DNA from: Nostoc flagelliforme FACHB-838
Lineage (GTDB): Bacteria; Cyanobacteriota; Cyanobacteriia; Cyanobacteriales; Nostocaceae
Assembly: GCF_014698065.1 (NCBI RefSeq)
Contig: NZ_JACJSI010000001.1
Coordinates: 186,001 to 250,000 of the forward strand
Direction of reading: 5' to 3'
DNA length: 64,000 nt
Shown here: one piece after another, positions 29,365 through 38,092 of the stretch
Layout: each line of letters begins with the position of its first letter
Numbering within the stretch: the stretch's first letter is position 1
Notes under the pieces: generated by a model
Told to the model about the DNA's origin: nothing
Database searches by the model: none
What the model saw: the letters and a program-made list of their open reading frames with translations, nothing else
Program-made: the position numbers and the translations under genes

Positions 29365-30312
29365 TTACGAATTACCCGTGAGTTGGTTCAAGGGTAGTGA
29401 AGCAGTATAAGAATTTTGCTCGACAATATTTTTTGCCGCAGCTAGTAGATACTCATAATAGGCACGAGCGACGATAGAAAGCTGCTTGCCAGATGGGTAA
29501 ACCATGTACCACTGTCGCTGAATTGGGAAGTGTTGTACATCTAAAATGCTAAACTCTGAAGCATCTAATAATAAGGTATGACGCGATAAAACAGAAATTC
29601 CTAAACCACCTGCGATCGCTTGTTTAATTGCTTCGTTACTTCCCAATTCTAGCTTGACTTTTACCGCCACCCCTTGTTCTTCAAATAGCTTTTGGACTGC
29701 ACGACGAGTTCCCGAACCTGGTTCTCGCATAATAAAAGGTTCGTTAGACAGGCGTTGTATAGGAATATTTTTTTCCTTGGATAACGGATGATTATTCGGT
29801 GCAAAGACTATCAAAGGGTTTTCTAAAAATGGTTCACAAGTTACATCCATATTGTCTGGAATTTGACTCATAATATACAAGTCATCCAGATTCTGACTCA
29901 TCCGTTCCAAAATTTGTTCGTGATTTGTGACTTGCAGCGAGATATCAATTCCTGGATAAAGTTCGCAAAAAGGCCCTAACAAACGTGGAACAAAATATTT
30001 TGCTGTTGTAATCACTGCCAAGCGTAATTGCCCCTGTTTTAGCCCTTTTAAATCTGCCACCTTCATTTCATACTGGGCTATATTCTCAAAAATCTGCCGA
30101 CAAGTGGCAAATAATTCGCGTCCGGCTTCTGTTAGATACAACCGCTTTCCCACTTGCTCAAATAATGGCAACCCTACCGTTTTAGTAAGTTGCTTGATCT
30201 GCATAGAAACGGTAGGTTGGGTGAGAAACAATTCCTCCGCAGCACGAGTAAAGCTACTGTGCCGTGCCGCCGCCTCGAACACCTTTAATTGGTGCAGCGT
30301 CGCTTGGTTCAA
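29365..30312 (-). CDS. LysR-type regulator, CmpR/CcmR-like
   Basis: Seen, 315 aa: winged helix-turn-helix (1-65; LHQLKVFEAAARHSSFTRAA, PTVSMQIKQL) and a LysR effector domain (90-300; LRLAVITTAKYFVPRLLGPF, EPGSGTRRAVQKLF, GLGISVLSRHTL). Known: the sequence belongs to the RbcR/CmpR/NdhR group that controls CO2-fixation and inorganic-carbon-uptake genes, with 2-phosphoglycolate, RuBP or 2-oxoglutarate as reported effectors. The start is TTG, well supported by AGGAG 8 nt upstream. Context: directly after the ccm operon and near ndhF4-D4-cupB, the likely targets. I cannot tell CmpR from CcmR by eye. Confidence 0.82.
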   Translation of the reverse strand: MNQATLHQLKVFEAAARHSSFTRAAEELFLTQPTVSMQIKQLTKTVGLPLFEQVGKRLYLTEAGRELFATCRQIFENIAQYEMKVADLKGLKQGQLRLAVITTAKYFVPRLLGPFCELYPGIDISLQVTNHEQILERMSQNLDDLYIMSQIPDNMDVTCEPFLENPLIVFAPNNHPLSKEKNIPIQRLSNEPFIMREPGSGTRRAVQKLFEEQGVAVKVKLELGSNEAIKQAIAGGLGISVLSRHTLLLDASEFSILDVQHFPIQRQWYMVYPSGKQLSIVARAYYEYLLAAAKNIVEQNSYTASLPLNQLTGNS

Positions 30313-30563
30313 GGGTGATTCTCCTATATATAGCGATTAATAGATATAAAACTAGTATTACTGAACACTGCCAAATGATATAGTGACCCTCACAGAAAGT
30401 TACGAGTTTTATCATAGATAAAACTCTATTCTTTATATTAATATAAAGGTATTTTATTTATGGATTCAAAAAGCTATTATCAGAACAGCAAAAGCGTAAG
30501 ATGCCTTCCATCTCCCGATGAATGCTGAATGATGAATGAGGATGTTCCAAAATTCATCTATCA

Positions 30564-31352
30564 TCATTCATCATTCCATAATTCTTCTTGAACTTTTGTC
30601 GGTAGCTTGGTTAAGTCTGGTAATCTTAATACCTCGATTTCGGCAACTTGTTCTTTAATATTTACTGGCAAGTTTAACGGTTCGCGTTCTTCTATCCAGC
30701 AACTTGCTAATGGCAAGGTTAACTCCATTTCGTCTAACGGTCGAGGAATTACCATTACTGCATTCAATTCCCCAATGCGTTCTGCTTCAAACATCCCCGC
30801 TTCCACTGCTACCGCCACATTTGCTACAGAACCACGAATAATTGCTGTACACAAACCCCCACCAATTTTCTCATAAGCTGCTAAATGAACATCAGCAGCT
30901 TTGAGCATGGCATCACATGCTCCGACCATCGCGGGAAATCCTCGCGTTTCTACCAAACCAATTGCTTGGTTACTCAGACGGCTGGAATTGCCCTCTTGCA
31001 TTAATTTAGTGAAACGAGTTGTGATGGGAAGCACTATATCTAGGTTGGGATAAGGTCGGGGAATCACCAAACTAGAAACCAACTGACCAAACTGTTCAGC
31101 CGTCTGCACACCTGATTCTACCGCCAGACGCACGTCAGCAATTCCACCCCGGACGATCGCAGTACAATAACCGCCACCAATTTTTTCATACCCAACCAGG
31201 TGAACTCCCGCCGATTTCAGCATCATATCTGCTGTCCCAACGATCGCCGGAAAGCTGCGGGTAGAAACTAAACCCAAAGCAGTATCCTGAAAAGTTTCTT
31301 GACTACTAGTTCCCTGGATGGTACGAATAGACCGTTGATTGTATGTTTCCAT
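30564..31352 (-). CDS. ccmO: Carboxysome shell protein CcmO (tandem BMC domains)
   Basis: Seen, 262 aa from METYNQRS; GGAG lies 8 nt before this ATG, and an upstream in-frame start is less likely. Two BMC domains: the first (about 25-110; ALGLVSTRSFPAIVGTADMM, YEKIGGGYCTAIVRG) and the second (about 130-215; AIGLVETRGFPAMVGACDAM, GLCTAIIRG), with a short C-terminal tail. Known: CcmO is the double-BMC pseudohexamer/trimer shell subunit needed for beta-carboxysome assembly. It is the last gene of ccmK2-K1-L-M-N-O here, after a 57-nt gap from ccmN. In many other cyanobacteria ccmO lies elsewhere; being in the operon is the Nostoc/Anabaena arrangement. Confidence 0.92.
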   Translation of the reverse strand: METYNQRSIRTIQGTSSQETFQDTALGLVSTRSFPAIVGTADMMLKSAGVHLVGYEKIGGGYCTAIVRGGIADVRLAVESGVQTAEQFGQLVSSLVIPRPYPNLDIVLPITTRFTKLMQEGNSSRLSNQAIGLVETRGFPAMVGACDAMLKAADVHLAAYEKIGGGLCTAIIRGSVANVAVAVEAGMFEAERIGELNAVMVIPRPLDEMELTLPLASCWIEEREPLNLPVNIKEQVAEIEVLRLPDLTKLPTKVQEELWNDE

Positions 31353-31409
31353 GATGAATTCTCCAAAATACGGAAAAAGCCGACAACTTACAATTAACAC
31401 TTACTCGGA

Positions 31410-32177
31410 CTAATCGTCATTTGGGTTGCTCAAGGATTGTCTATGAGGAAACAATGTGGTCAACAGTCTGCTTATGCTCCCTTGTCCATAAATTTGAGTC
31501 CCAAAACCGTTAGGGGATTCTGCAGGCGGCTGACTGGGGTCTAAGTTATGTTCTGTAGAAGGTTGGGCGGCTTCTTGCAAGGTAGAGTCAGCATCATTGG
31601 TAGGTTCCTCCACGGGAGGAGACTTACTTTCGGCAGTGGCGGGAGATTTAAAGTAAGAAATCGACTTGTTTTGTTTGAAATCTACAACAGCCGAAGCTGA
31701 GAAGTTAGAGGAAACTGCCTTTTCCTTAACTCCACCTGAGCCATTTTCCTCTTCCTTCGGCGATGAGACACTTGTAGAAGCTGGGTTACTTGTAGATGGT
31801 TCCGGTTCCTTTGTTGGGGCAATCTGCCTACTGGTGTCTCCTAAAATTGAAGCAGGTGGTACTACTTGTCCAGGTTCAACCGAATAGTTAAAAACTGTTG
31901 TCGCTGAACCAATACAAGCATTTGCTCCAATTTTGCCCTTGCCAACCATCAAAAACCCGGCTCCTAGGTTTGCACCTGCTTCTACCTCTAAGGTGCCTTC
32001 ATGGACTTGGAGAATTGCTCCCATACCAATACAGACCCCTGGCCCAATGATGATCTTGCTGTTTACAGCCGCTTGAAGGATCACCCCAGGTGCAAGTACC
32101 GCGCTTGGATGAATAGTCACCTCACCACTAATGTAAGTATCAAAGTTATTGCTGAGGCGCAGTAGCGGCACAGACAT
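31410..32177 (-). CDS. ccmN: Carboxysome assembly protein CcmN
   Basis: Seen, 255 aa: left-handed beta-helix with hexapeptide repeats (about 15-125; VTIHPSAVLAPGVILQA, IGPGVCIGMGAI, GANACIGSATTVFN), then a long Pro/Ser/Glu-rich disordered linker (125-230), and a C-terminal amphipathic helix YGQGSISRLLTTLFPHR. Known: CcmN links the CcmM-RuBisCO core to the CcmK shell through that C-terminal encapsulation peptide. The linker here is long. The position between ccmM and ccmO agrees with the family. Confidence 0.92.
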   Translation of the reverse strand: MSVPLLRLSNNFDTYISGEVTIHPSAVLAPGVILQAAVNSKIIIGPGVCIGMGAILQVHEGTLEVEAGANLGAGFLMVGKGKIGANACIGSATTVFNYSVEPGQVVPPASILGDTSRQIAPTKEPEPSTSNPASTSVSSPKEEENGSGGVKEKAVSSNFSASAVVDFKQNKSISYFKSPATAESKSPPVEEPTNDADSTLQEAAQPSTEHNLDPSQPPAESPNGFGTQIYGQGSISRLLTTLFPHRQSLSNPNDD

Positions 32178-32276
32178 GGAAATTTTAACCTCGGAAGCCG
32201 GAGTGGGGGGTGGGGAATGGGAGTGGGGAGTGGTGGATATTACCCTACTCCCTAGACACGATTAATCGCGTCTCTA

Positions 32277-34280
32277 CTATGGGCGTTGAATAATCGTTTC
32301 TAATACCCGACGCTTGGCTTTAGGGTCAACACCAATTAAGCGCACATATTCCCCTGGATATTCGCCGAGTTGCTTTTCTACGGCGGCGATCGCTTCTCTT
32401 TCTGAGGAGGCTTGAATTTGACCGGTACTAGTCCAGGAACCTGTACGGAAGCGGCGTTGATCTACGTGTTCAATGCTAATTTTTGAGCCACCAGCCAATA
32501 ATTGCCGGAGTTGACCTACTACTTCTGTACTCAAACGGGTACTGGTAGCTGTTCCCGTACCAGAGGGTGCTGCACTAGTAGCAAATGATTTCTGACTACT
32601 ACCACCAGAAGAAGCGATTTTACCATTTGGACGTTGGATAATGGTCTCTAATACCCGTCGTTTGGCTTTAGGGTCAATACCAATTAAACGCACATATTCC
32701 CCTGGATATTCGCCGAGTTGTCTTTCTATGGCGGCGATCGCTTCTCTTTCTGAGGAGGCTTGAATTTGACCAGTACTAGTCCAGGAACCTGTACGGAAGC
32801 GGCGCTCATCTACGTGTTCAAGACTAATTTTCGAGCCACCAGCCAATAAATTTCGGAGTTGGTCTACTACTTCACTACTCAGGCGGGTACTGGTAGCTGT
32901 TCCCGTACCAGAGGGTGCTGCACCAGTAGTAAATGATTTCTGGCTACCAAAGGAAGCTACTTGACCATTTGGACGTTGGATAATAGTCTCTAATACCCGC
33001 CGTTTGGCTTTGGTATCAATGCCGATTAAACGTACATACTCTCCTGGATGACTTGCGATACATTCTTCCAAGGCGGAGATGACTTGATTTGTAGAGCTTG
33101 CTTCAATTGGCTTGCAACTAGTCCAGGAACCAGTACGGAAGCGACGCTCATCGACGTGTTCCATGCCAATTTTGTAACCACCTGCCAACAAGTGGCGGAT
33201 TTGCTCTAGAGTGTCGCCACTGACTTTGCCACTACTAGAACCGTTACCGTTACCATTACTGCTGCTGTAACCGCCATTGCTATGACTACTAGCCGGAGCT
33301 TTAAAGCTGGTAGCTGGTTTTGCATCACCATCTGGACGTTGGATGACGCTTTCTAACACACGCCGTCTATCTTTGTCAATGCCAAACAGTCGGACATACT
33401 CGCCGCTATGCTCATTTACACAGCTTTCTAATGCTGCGATCGCTTCACCGATTGATCTCGGTTCAATTGGCTGACAGCTAGTCCAAGAACCTGTGCGGAA
33501 CCGTCTTTGGTCTACATGTTCCGTACCAATCTTATACCCTTGCTCTAATAGATACCGTAACTGATCTATTGTTTCTGCACCCAAGCTATTGCTCGCCACT
33601 TCACTACTCCTTTCCAACTCTAAAACAGTAATACCATTACCTGTATAAGATTTAGCATTCTCATCCCGAATGGGTGCTATACATTTGCTATCCGCAGCAC
33701 AGAGATAACCAGCTCGTAATGCCTGATTAATCCCAACCACATGATGAGCAAAGTCCTTATCTTGATCTTGCACATCTGGCAAGCGGTCAGCTTGCTGCTG
33801 GCTGGTAATTATCGCTCCCGAAGGTACATATTTACCTGCGGGAATCTCTACGTCTTGAATCAAAGCATGCATCATCACAATGCAACCTGCACCCACTCTG
33901 GCATTAAACACCGTCGAGCGAAAGCCAATGAAGGAATTATCCCCTACATAAGCTGGCCCGTGAATTAGAGCCATGTGGGTTATGCAAGCGTTTTTACCAA
34001 TCCATACTGAGTATTTATTTTGGTCATCGCCAATTACTCGGCCTTGCTCCAACCCATGAATCACAACACCATCTTGAATATTGGTGTTTTCACCAAGATA
34101 AAAAGGTGTGCCTTCATCCGCTCTAATCGTAGTCCCCGGAGCAACGATTACATTTGCACCTATTCGTACATCCCCAATTAGATTGGAAAACGAATGTACA
34201 AAGGCAGTTTCATGGACTTTGGGTTCAGCTAAATTCCTTGACCACGGGGTTGGGGGTGCCGCCGTGCTGCGGACTGCCAT
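32277..34280 (-). CDS. ccmM: Carboxysome scaffold and gamma-carbonic anhydrase CcmM with four RbcS-like repeats
   Basis: Seen, 667 aa: gamma-carbonic-anhydrase beta-helix (1-205) with likely zinc His75, His102 and His107 and the Cys194/Cys200 pair that forms the activating disulfide in characterised CcmM. Four SSUL repeats follow (about 230-316, 350-437, 464-551, 580-667), each with the HVD(E/Q)[10 protein letters not shown] motif and ending VLETIIQRP-like. SSUL1 and SSUL2 carry a Cys pair (C269/C287, C389/C407); SSUL3 and SSUL4 do not and are near-identical to each other. Known: SSUL modules bind RuBisCO and the Cys pairs tune condensate redox response. An internal start can yield the short form. 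A heptamer-repeat spacer separates it from ccmL. Confidence 0.95.
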   Translation of the reverse strand: MAVRSTAAPPTPWSRNLAEPKVHETAFVHSFSNLIGDVRIGANVIVAPGTTIRADEGTPFYLGENTNIQDGVVIHGLEQGRVIGDDQNKYSVWIGKNACITHMALIHGPAYVGDNSFIGFRSTVFNARVGAGCIVMMHALIQDVEIPAGKYVPSGAIITSQQQADRLPDVQDQDKDFAHHVVGINQALRAGYLCAADSKCIAPIRDENAKSYTGNGITVLELERSSEVASNSLGAETIDQLRYLLEQGYKIGTEHVDQRRFRTGSWTSCQPIEPRSIGEAIAALESCVNEHSGEYVRLFGIDKDRRRVLESVIQRPDGDAKPATSFKAPASSHSNGGYSSSNGNGNGSSSGKVSGDTLEQIRHLLAGGYKIGMEHVDERRFRTGSWTSCKPIEASSTNQVISALEECIASHPGEYVRLIGIDTKAKRRVLETIIQRPNGQVASFGSQKSFTTGAAPSGTGTATSTRLSSEVVDQLRNLLAGGSKISLEHVDERRFRTGSWTSTGQIQASSEREAIAAIERQLGEYPGEYVRLIGIDPKAKRRVLETIIQRPNGKIASSGGSSQKSFATSAAPSGTGTATSTRLSTEVVGQLRQLLAGGSKISIEHVDQRRFRTGSWTSTGQIQASSEREAIAAVEKQLGEYPGEYVRLIGVDPKAKRRVLETIIQRP
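33597..33612 (-). promoter_or_regulatory. Internal Shine-Dalgarno and GTG start for short CcmM
   Basis: On the minus strand AAGGAG (33612-33607) stands 7 nt before a GTG codon (residue 228, 33599-33597), just between the carbonic-anhydrase domain and SSUL1. Known: beta-cyanobacteria make a short CcmM from an internal start. Here it would be about 440 aa with all four SSULs. Confidence 0.75.
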
Positions 34281-34300
34281 CGCGAGACTCCTCCTGTATT

Positions 34301-34390
34301 GTCATTTGTCAGTTGTCATTTGTCATTGTCCTTTGTCATTTGTCGAGAGCTAATGACTAATGACTAATGACCAATGACTAATGACTTATG
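34301..34390. repeat. STRR heptamer arrays in the ccmL-ccmM spacer
   Basis: Five or more TTGTCAT-type heptamers are followed by five or more AATGACT/CTAATGA-type heptamers. The two halves are inverted relative to each other and could fold into one long hairpin. Known: STRR heptamers are typical of heterocystous cyanobacteria. Confidence 0.85.
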
Positions 34391-34391
34391 A

Positions 34392-34694
34392 CTATCGATA
34401 TTGATCTTTTTTGCTGTAAATTAGGCGATCTTCAACGTAAATAGTATCTATGATCGCCACCACTGCTGCATCCAATGGACGCTGTTCATTGCCAACAACT
34501 TGACGAGCGGCACTACCACGAGTGATGAGTACCCACTCATCTACTCCTGCTCCCACAATATCTGCTGCTACTTCATACTCTGGTAGGATATTGCCGTTTT
34601 CATCTACTAATTGTAACAACAGTAGTTTCACACCTCTAAGAGTTGGATCTTTTTGGGTGCTAACTACTGTGCCGCGAACTTTGGCAATTTGCAT
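34392..34694 (-). CDS. ccmL: Carboxysome vertex pentamer CcmL
   Basis: Seen, 100 aa: the EutN/CcmL fold with MQIAKVRGTVVSTQKDPTLR at the start, then KLLLLQLVDE, VGAGVDEWVLITRGSAAR and AAVVAIIDTIYVED. Known: CcmL pentamers close the vertices of the icosahedral beta-carboxysome shell. The length is normal for the family. It follows ccmK1 after only 6 nt, so translation is probably coupled, and is separated from ccmM by the repeat array, which could lower read-through and set the small amount of pentamer needed. Confidence 0.95.
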   Translation of the reverse strand: MQIAKVRGTVVSTQKDPTLRGVKLLLLQLVDENGNILPEYEVAADIVGAGVDEWVLITRGSAARQVVGNEQRPLDAAVVAIIDTIYVEDRLIYSKKDQYR

Positions 34695-34700
34695 TACAAA

Positions 34701-35045
34701 TTACGGTCTTCTACCGAAAGGACGAATTGCATTCACATTTTCCCGGAACTGCTCTACATCTTCGGTATAACGAATTGGCAGGACGTATTCCAAGTTTTCG
34801 TGAGGACGAGCAATGATATGAGTAGACAGCACTTGTCCGCCGTTAACTCGCTTTACAGATTCAACACCTGCGCCTACAGAAGCTTGCACTTCGGAAACGT
34901 CACCCCGGACAATCACTGTCACCCGACCACTACCGATTTTTTCATAACCTACTAAAGTGACGCGAGCAGCTTTCACCATTGCATCAGCAGCTTCCACGAC
35001 TGCTGGAAAGCCTAGCGTTTCAACCATTCCTACTGCAATTGACAT
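34701..35045 (-). CDS. ccmK1: Carboxysome shell hexamer CcmK1
   Basis: Seen, 114 aa: a single BMC domain starting [20 protein letters not shown], with the pore loop [15 protein letters not shown] and the [15 protein letters not shown] end, followed by a longer C-terminal tail ([21 protein letters not shown]). Known: this tail length is typical of CcmK1, compared with the shorter CcmK2. It forms hexameric facets of the shell. It is the second gene of the operon, 92 nt after ccmK2 and 6 nt before ccmL. The K1/K2 names rest on order and tail length only. Confidence 0.93.
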   Translation of the reverse strand: MSIAVGMVETLGFPAVVEAADAMVKAARVTLVGYEKIGSGRVTVIVRGDVSEVQASVGAGVESVKRVNGGQVLSTHIIARPHENLEYVLPIRYTEDVEQFRENVNAIRPFGRRP

Positions 35046-35137
35046 TAGTTTTAATCCCTTTTTTATTGTTTTTAGCCTTGGACAAAAGTGATACTCTCTT
35101 CAGGTAAAGAGCTTTAATTACTTTGTTTAAACAGCTT

Positions 35138-35446
35138 TTAAGTACGGAATTGTTCCACCGCTTCTGTGTAACGTATCGGCAAGACGTATTCCAGGTTTTC
35201 GTGAGGACGAGCAATGATGTGAGTGGATAACACTTCACCACCAAAGACTCTTTTCGCCGCTTCAACTCCAGCTGCTACAGAAGCTTGAACTTCCGATACA
35301 TCTCCCCTAACTATGACGGTGACACGAGCGCTACCAATTTTCTCATAGCCTACTAAAGTGACACGGGCGGCTTTCACCATCGCGTCAGCAGCTTCCACGA
35401 CTGCTGGAAAGCCTTTCGTTTCAATCATCCCAACTGCAATTGGCAT
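35138..35446 (-). CDS. ccmK2: Carboxysome shell hexamer CcmK2
   Basis: Seen, 102 aa: a single BMC domain starting [20 protein letters not shown], with the pore loop [15 protein letters not shown] and ending TEAVEQFRT. It differs from CcmK1 at few positions, mainly SAR for SGR next to the pore, [13 protein letters not shown] for [13 protein letters not shown], and the missing tail. Known: CcmK2 is the major facet protein. It is the first gene of the ccm operon; the ATG follows AGGAG about 8 nt upstream. The operon promoter must lie in the 660-bp divergent spacer. Confidence 0.94.
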   Translation of the reverse strand: MPIAVGMIETKGFPAVVEAADAMVKAARVTLVGYEKIGSARVTVIVRGDVSEVQASVAAGVEAAKRVFGGEVLSTHIIARPHENLEYVLPIRYTEAVEQFRT

Positions 35447-36107
35447 CGCAGAACTCCTACAAAATGAATCTAATCAGTACTGTCTTGAAATTTTTGACGG
35501 GGAGGGCTTTATCTTAAGAGTTAAGAAAACACTTCCAAATTAAGCATAGGAAAGCTTGGCGTCCCTGGCAACATAAATTACTATAATAGTTTATGATAAG
35601 AAAGTTTTAAAAAACTTAACAAAAAGTTATCTGTCTTTCTGGGCAATTAAAGTTCACTGATTCCTAGAGCGACCACTTATGCTTTATAATTCCTTTATTA
35701 CATTTACAAAACGACATTCATAACCAAGGCTAATTATATCTGGCGAGGGGGAAGCAGGGGCTGTGTGTTTTACTGTATCTATCTTTCGTCCAGTATTGTT
35801 GTGTGTAGTAAAGACTAAGTGAAAATATAGATAATTTTTTCAAATATATCGTATAAAGTACCTTGCTGAAAGTAGAAATAAAAATGTAAAAATGAAAGTG
35901 ATGTTAAGGCTAGTAAATGCTTTTGCTTATGTAAAGTTATATTTTGCTTATGTTTGATGGAGTAAATTAAGTAAAAATACTTCTTTAAAAAGTTTAGTTT
36001 AAAATATAGTAAAAAACATCGAAATTATTGGTAGATTAATTTTATTAAATAAATAATTGTTTTAAGTATTTTTTTAAATCAAAGCTAAGTTGTCAAGGTA
36101 AATTTAA
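35447..36107. other. Divergent regulatory spacer between ccmK2 and ndhF4
   Basis: No gene. It holds the promoters for two divergent inorganic-carbon operons and is very A/T-rich on the ndhF4 side. Several near-palindromic A/T boxes are visible, for example AAGTTTTAAAAAACTT at 35602-35617. They could be LysR-type (T-N11-A) sites for the regulator nearby, but I cannot single out one. Confidence 0.5.
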
Positions 36108-37964
36108 ATGGATCAATTTTTATTTTCAACAAGTTGGTTTGTGCCTTTTTATAGCTTACTTGGCGCTATTTTGACCTTGCCGTGGGGAATAGGAATAATT
36201 CGGCGAACAGGGCCAAGACCTGCGGCATACTTCAACTTGTTGACGACCATTCTGGCTTTTATTCATAGTCTGTTTGTATTTAAAAATATCTGGGATACAG
36301 ATCCACAAAACTTACTAGTTTCCTGGTTCAAAGCTGCTGATCTAGATTTATCTTTGAGTTTGGAACTATCGCCAGTCAGTATTGGGGCAACAGTTTTAAT
36401 TACTGGATTAAGCCTACTGGCACAAATTTACGCTCTGGGTTACATGGAAAAGGACTGGTCATTGGCCCGTTTCTTCTCGCTGCTGGGATTTTTTGAGGCA
36501 GCGCTGAGTGGTCTAGCGATCAGTGATTCTTTGTTTCTTAGCTATGCCCTTTTGGAAGTCTTGACACTTTCAACGTACTTGTTAGTGGGGTTCTGGTATG
36601 CTCAACCTTTAGTAGTGACAGCAGCGCGGGATGCATTTTGGACTAAACGGGTGGGGGACTTGTTGCTACTCATGGCTGTAGTGACACTTTCCACCCTAGC
36701 TGGGAGTTTGAACTTTTCAGATTTATATGAATGGGCGCAAACAGCTAATTTAAATCCTATGACATCAACATTGCTGGGGTTGGCATTAATTGCTGGCCCT
36801 GCTGGTAAATGTGCCCAATTTCCACTGCACCTGTGGTTAGATGAGGCAATGGAAGGGCCCAACCCCGCTTCGGTGATGCGGAACTCGCTGGTAGTGGCTG
36901 GTGGTGCTTATTTGCTGTATAAATTTCAACCATTGTTAGCACTGTCGCCAGTAGCCTTAAGTGCTTTGGTAATTATGGGTACGGTGACGGCAATTGGAGC
37001 AACATTGGTATCTATAGCTCAAATTGACATTAAGCGATCGCTATCTCATTCCACCAGTGCATACATGGGATTAGTGTTTTTAGCAGTGGGATTACAGCAA
37101 GGGGGTGTAGCCTTGATGTTGCTGTTAGCGCATGCGATCGCTAAAGCATTATTATTCATGAGTTCCGGTTCAGTTATCTTGACTACCCAAAGCCAAGACT
37201 TAACAGAAATGGGTGGTTTGTGGTCACGGATGCCAGCCACCACCACTGCCTTTGTAGTCGGTTCAGCCGGGATGGTAACACTGCTACCCTTGGGAAGTTT
37301 CTGGGCGATGTTAGCATGGGCTGATGGTTTCGTAAATATTAGCCCTTGGGTAATTGGGGTTTTAGTATTAGTCAATGGCTTGACAGCATTAAATTTGACC
37401 AGAGTATTTAGATTAGTCTTCTGGGGTAAACCGCAACAAAAGACCCGTCGCACGCCAGAAGTAGGTTGGCAGATGGCCTTACCAATGGTGTTTTTAACAG
37501 TACTGACTCTGCTTTTACCTCTGATGCTCCAGCAATGGTACTTATTGCCCGATTGGGAAAGTATTAATTGGTATGTGGTGTTAGCCTTGTTTGGGTCTAC
37601 CGTAGTGGGAGTAGTTGTAGGCTGTACAGTTCATCTACACAAAGCTTGGTCAAGATCCAGAATCTTGGCGTGGAGATTTCTGCAAGACTTGTTAGGTTAT
37701 GATTTTTATATTGACCGAGTTTATCGTGTCACCGTTGTAAGTGCAGTAGCACTGCTATCTAAGGTTTCTGCGTGGAGCGATCGCTACTTAGTTGACGGTT
37801 TAGTAAACTTGGTTGGGTTTGCGACAATTTTCGGCGGACAAACTTTAAAATACACCATTTCTGGGCAATCCCAAGGCTATATGTTGACCATCCTAGCAGT
37901 TGTCAGCGTCCTGGGTTTTTTCATCAGCTGGTCATTGGGTTTACTGGATAAATTACCTTTTTAA
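36108..37964 (+). CDS. ndhF4: NDH-1 subunit NdhF4 (CO2-uptake complex)
   Basis: Seen, 618 aa, about 15-16 membrane segments: the NuoL/NdhF proton-pumping fold with GYMEKDW near 122, a helix with WLDEAMEGPNPASV near 242, KRSLSHSTSAYMGL near 310 and LLAHAIAKALLFMSSG near 340. The C-terminal long helix region is shorter than in respiratory NdhF. Known: NdhF3/F4-type subunits work with NdhD3/D4 and CupA/CupB in NDH-1MS complexes that hydrate CO2 to bicarbonate on the cytosolic side of thylakoids. The F4 assignment is inferred from the gene order F4-D4-cupB next to the ccm operon, as in Anabaena; the F3 set is the alternative. Confidence 0.88.
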   Translation: MDQFLFSTSWFVPFYSLLGAILTLPWGIGIIRRTGPRPAAYFNLLTTILAFIHSLFVFKNIWDTDPQNLLVSWFKAADLDLSLSLELSPVSIGATVLITGLSLLAQIYALGYMEKDWSLARFFSLLGFFEAALSGLAISDSLFLSYALLEVLTLSTYLLVGFWYAQPLVVTAARDAFWTKRVGDLLLLMAVVTLSTLAGSLNFSDLYEWAQTANLNPMTSTLLGLALIAGPAGKCAQFPLHLWLDEAMEGPNPASVMRNSLVVAGGAYLLYKFQPLLALSPVALSALVIMGTVTAIGATLVSIAQIDIKRSLSHSTSAYMGLVFLAVGLQQGGVALMLLLAHAIAKALLFMSSGSVILTTQSQDLTEMGGLWSRMPATTTAFVVGSAGMVTLLPLGSFWAMLAWADGFVNISPWVIGVLVLVNGLTALNLTRVFRLVFWGKPQQKTRRTPEVGWQMALPMVFLTVLTLLLPLMLQQWYLLPDWESINWYVVLALFGSTVVGVVVGCTVHLHKAWSRSRILAWRFLQDLLGYDFYIDRVYRVTVVSAVALLSKVSAWSDRYLVDGLVNLVGFATIFGGQTLKYTISGQSQGYMLTILAVVSVLGFFISWSLGLLDKLPF

Positions 37965-38092
37965 CTGACTTAGGAGTTAGGGATTAAAAGTCAGGAGTTA
38001 GGAGTTAAAAGTTATTTATTATTCTTCCCCTGCTTCCCCTGCCTCCCCTGCCTCCCCTGCTCCCCCTGCCTCCCCTTACTTAAATTCTGTCT
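37965..38092. repeat. STRR-rich spacer between ndhF4 and ndhD4
   Basis: Tandem TAGGAGTTA-type and CCCCTGCCT-type short repeats (the latter about six imperfect copies at 38026-38080). It carries no coding capacity. Confidence 0.75.

Noticed and set aside
34281-34391. Short regularly spaced repeats that could suggest a CRISPR array
   Set aside because: The units are 7 bp and tandem without unique spacers. They fit STRR repeats of heterocystous cyanobacteria.
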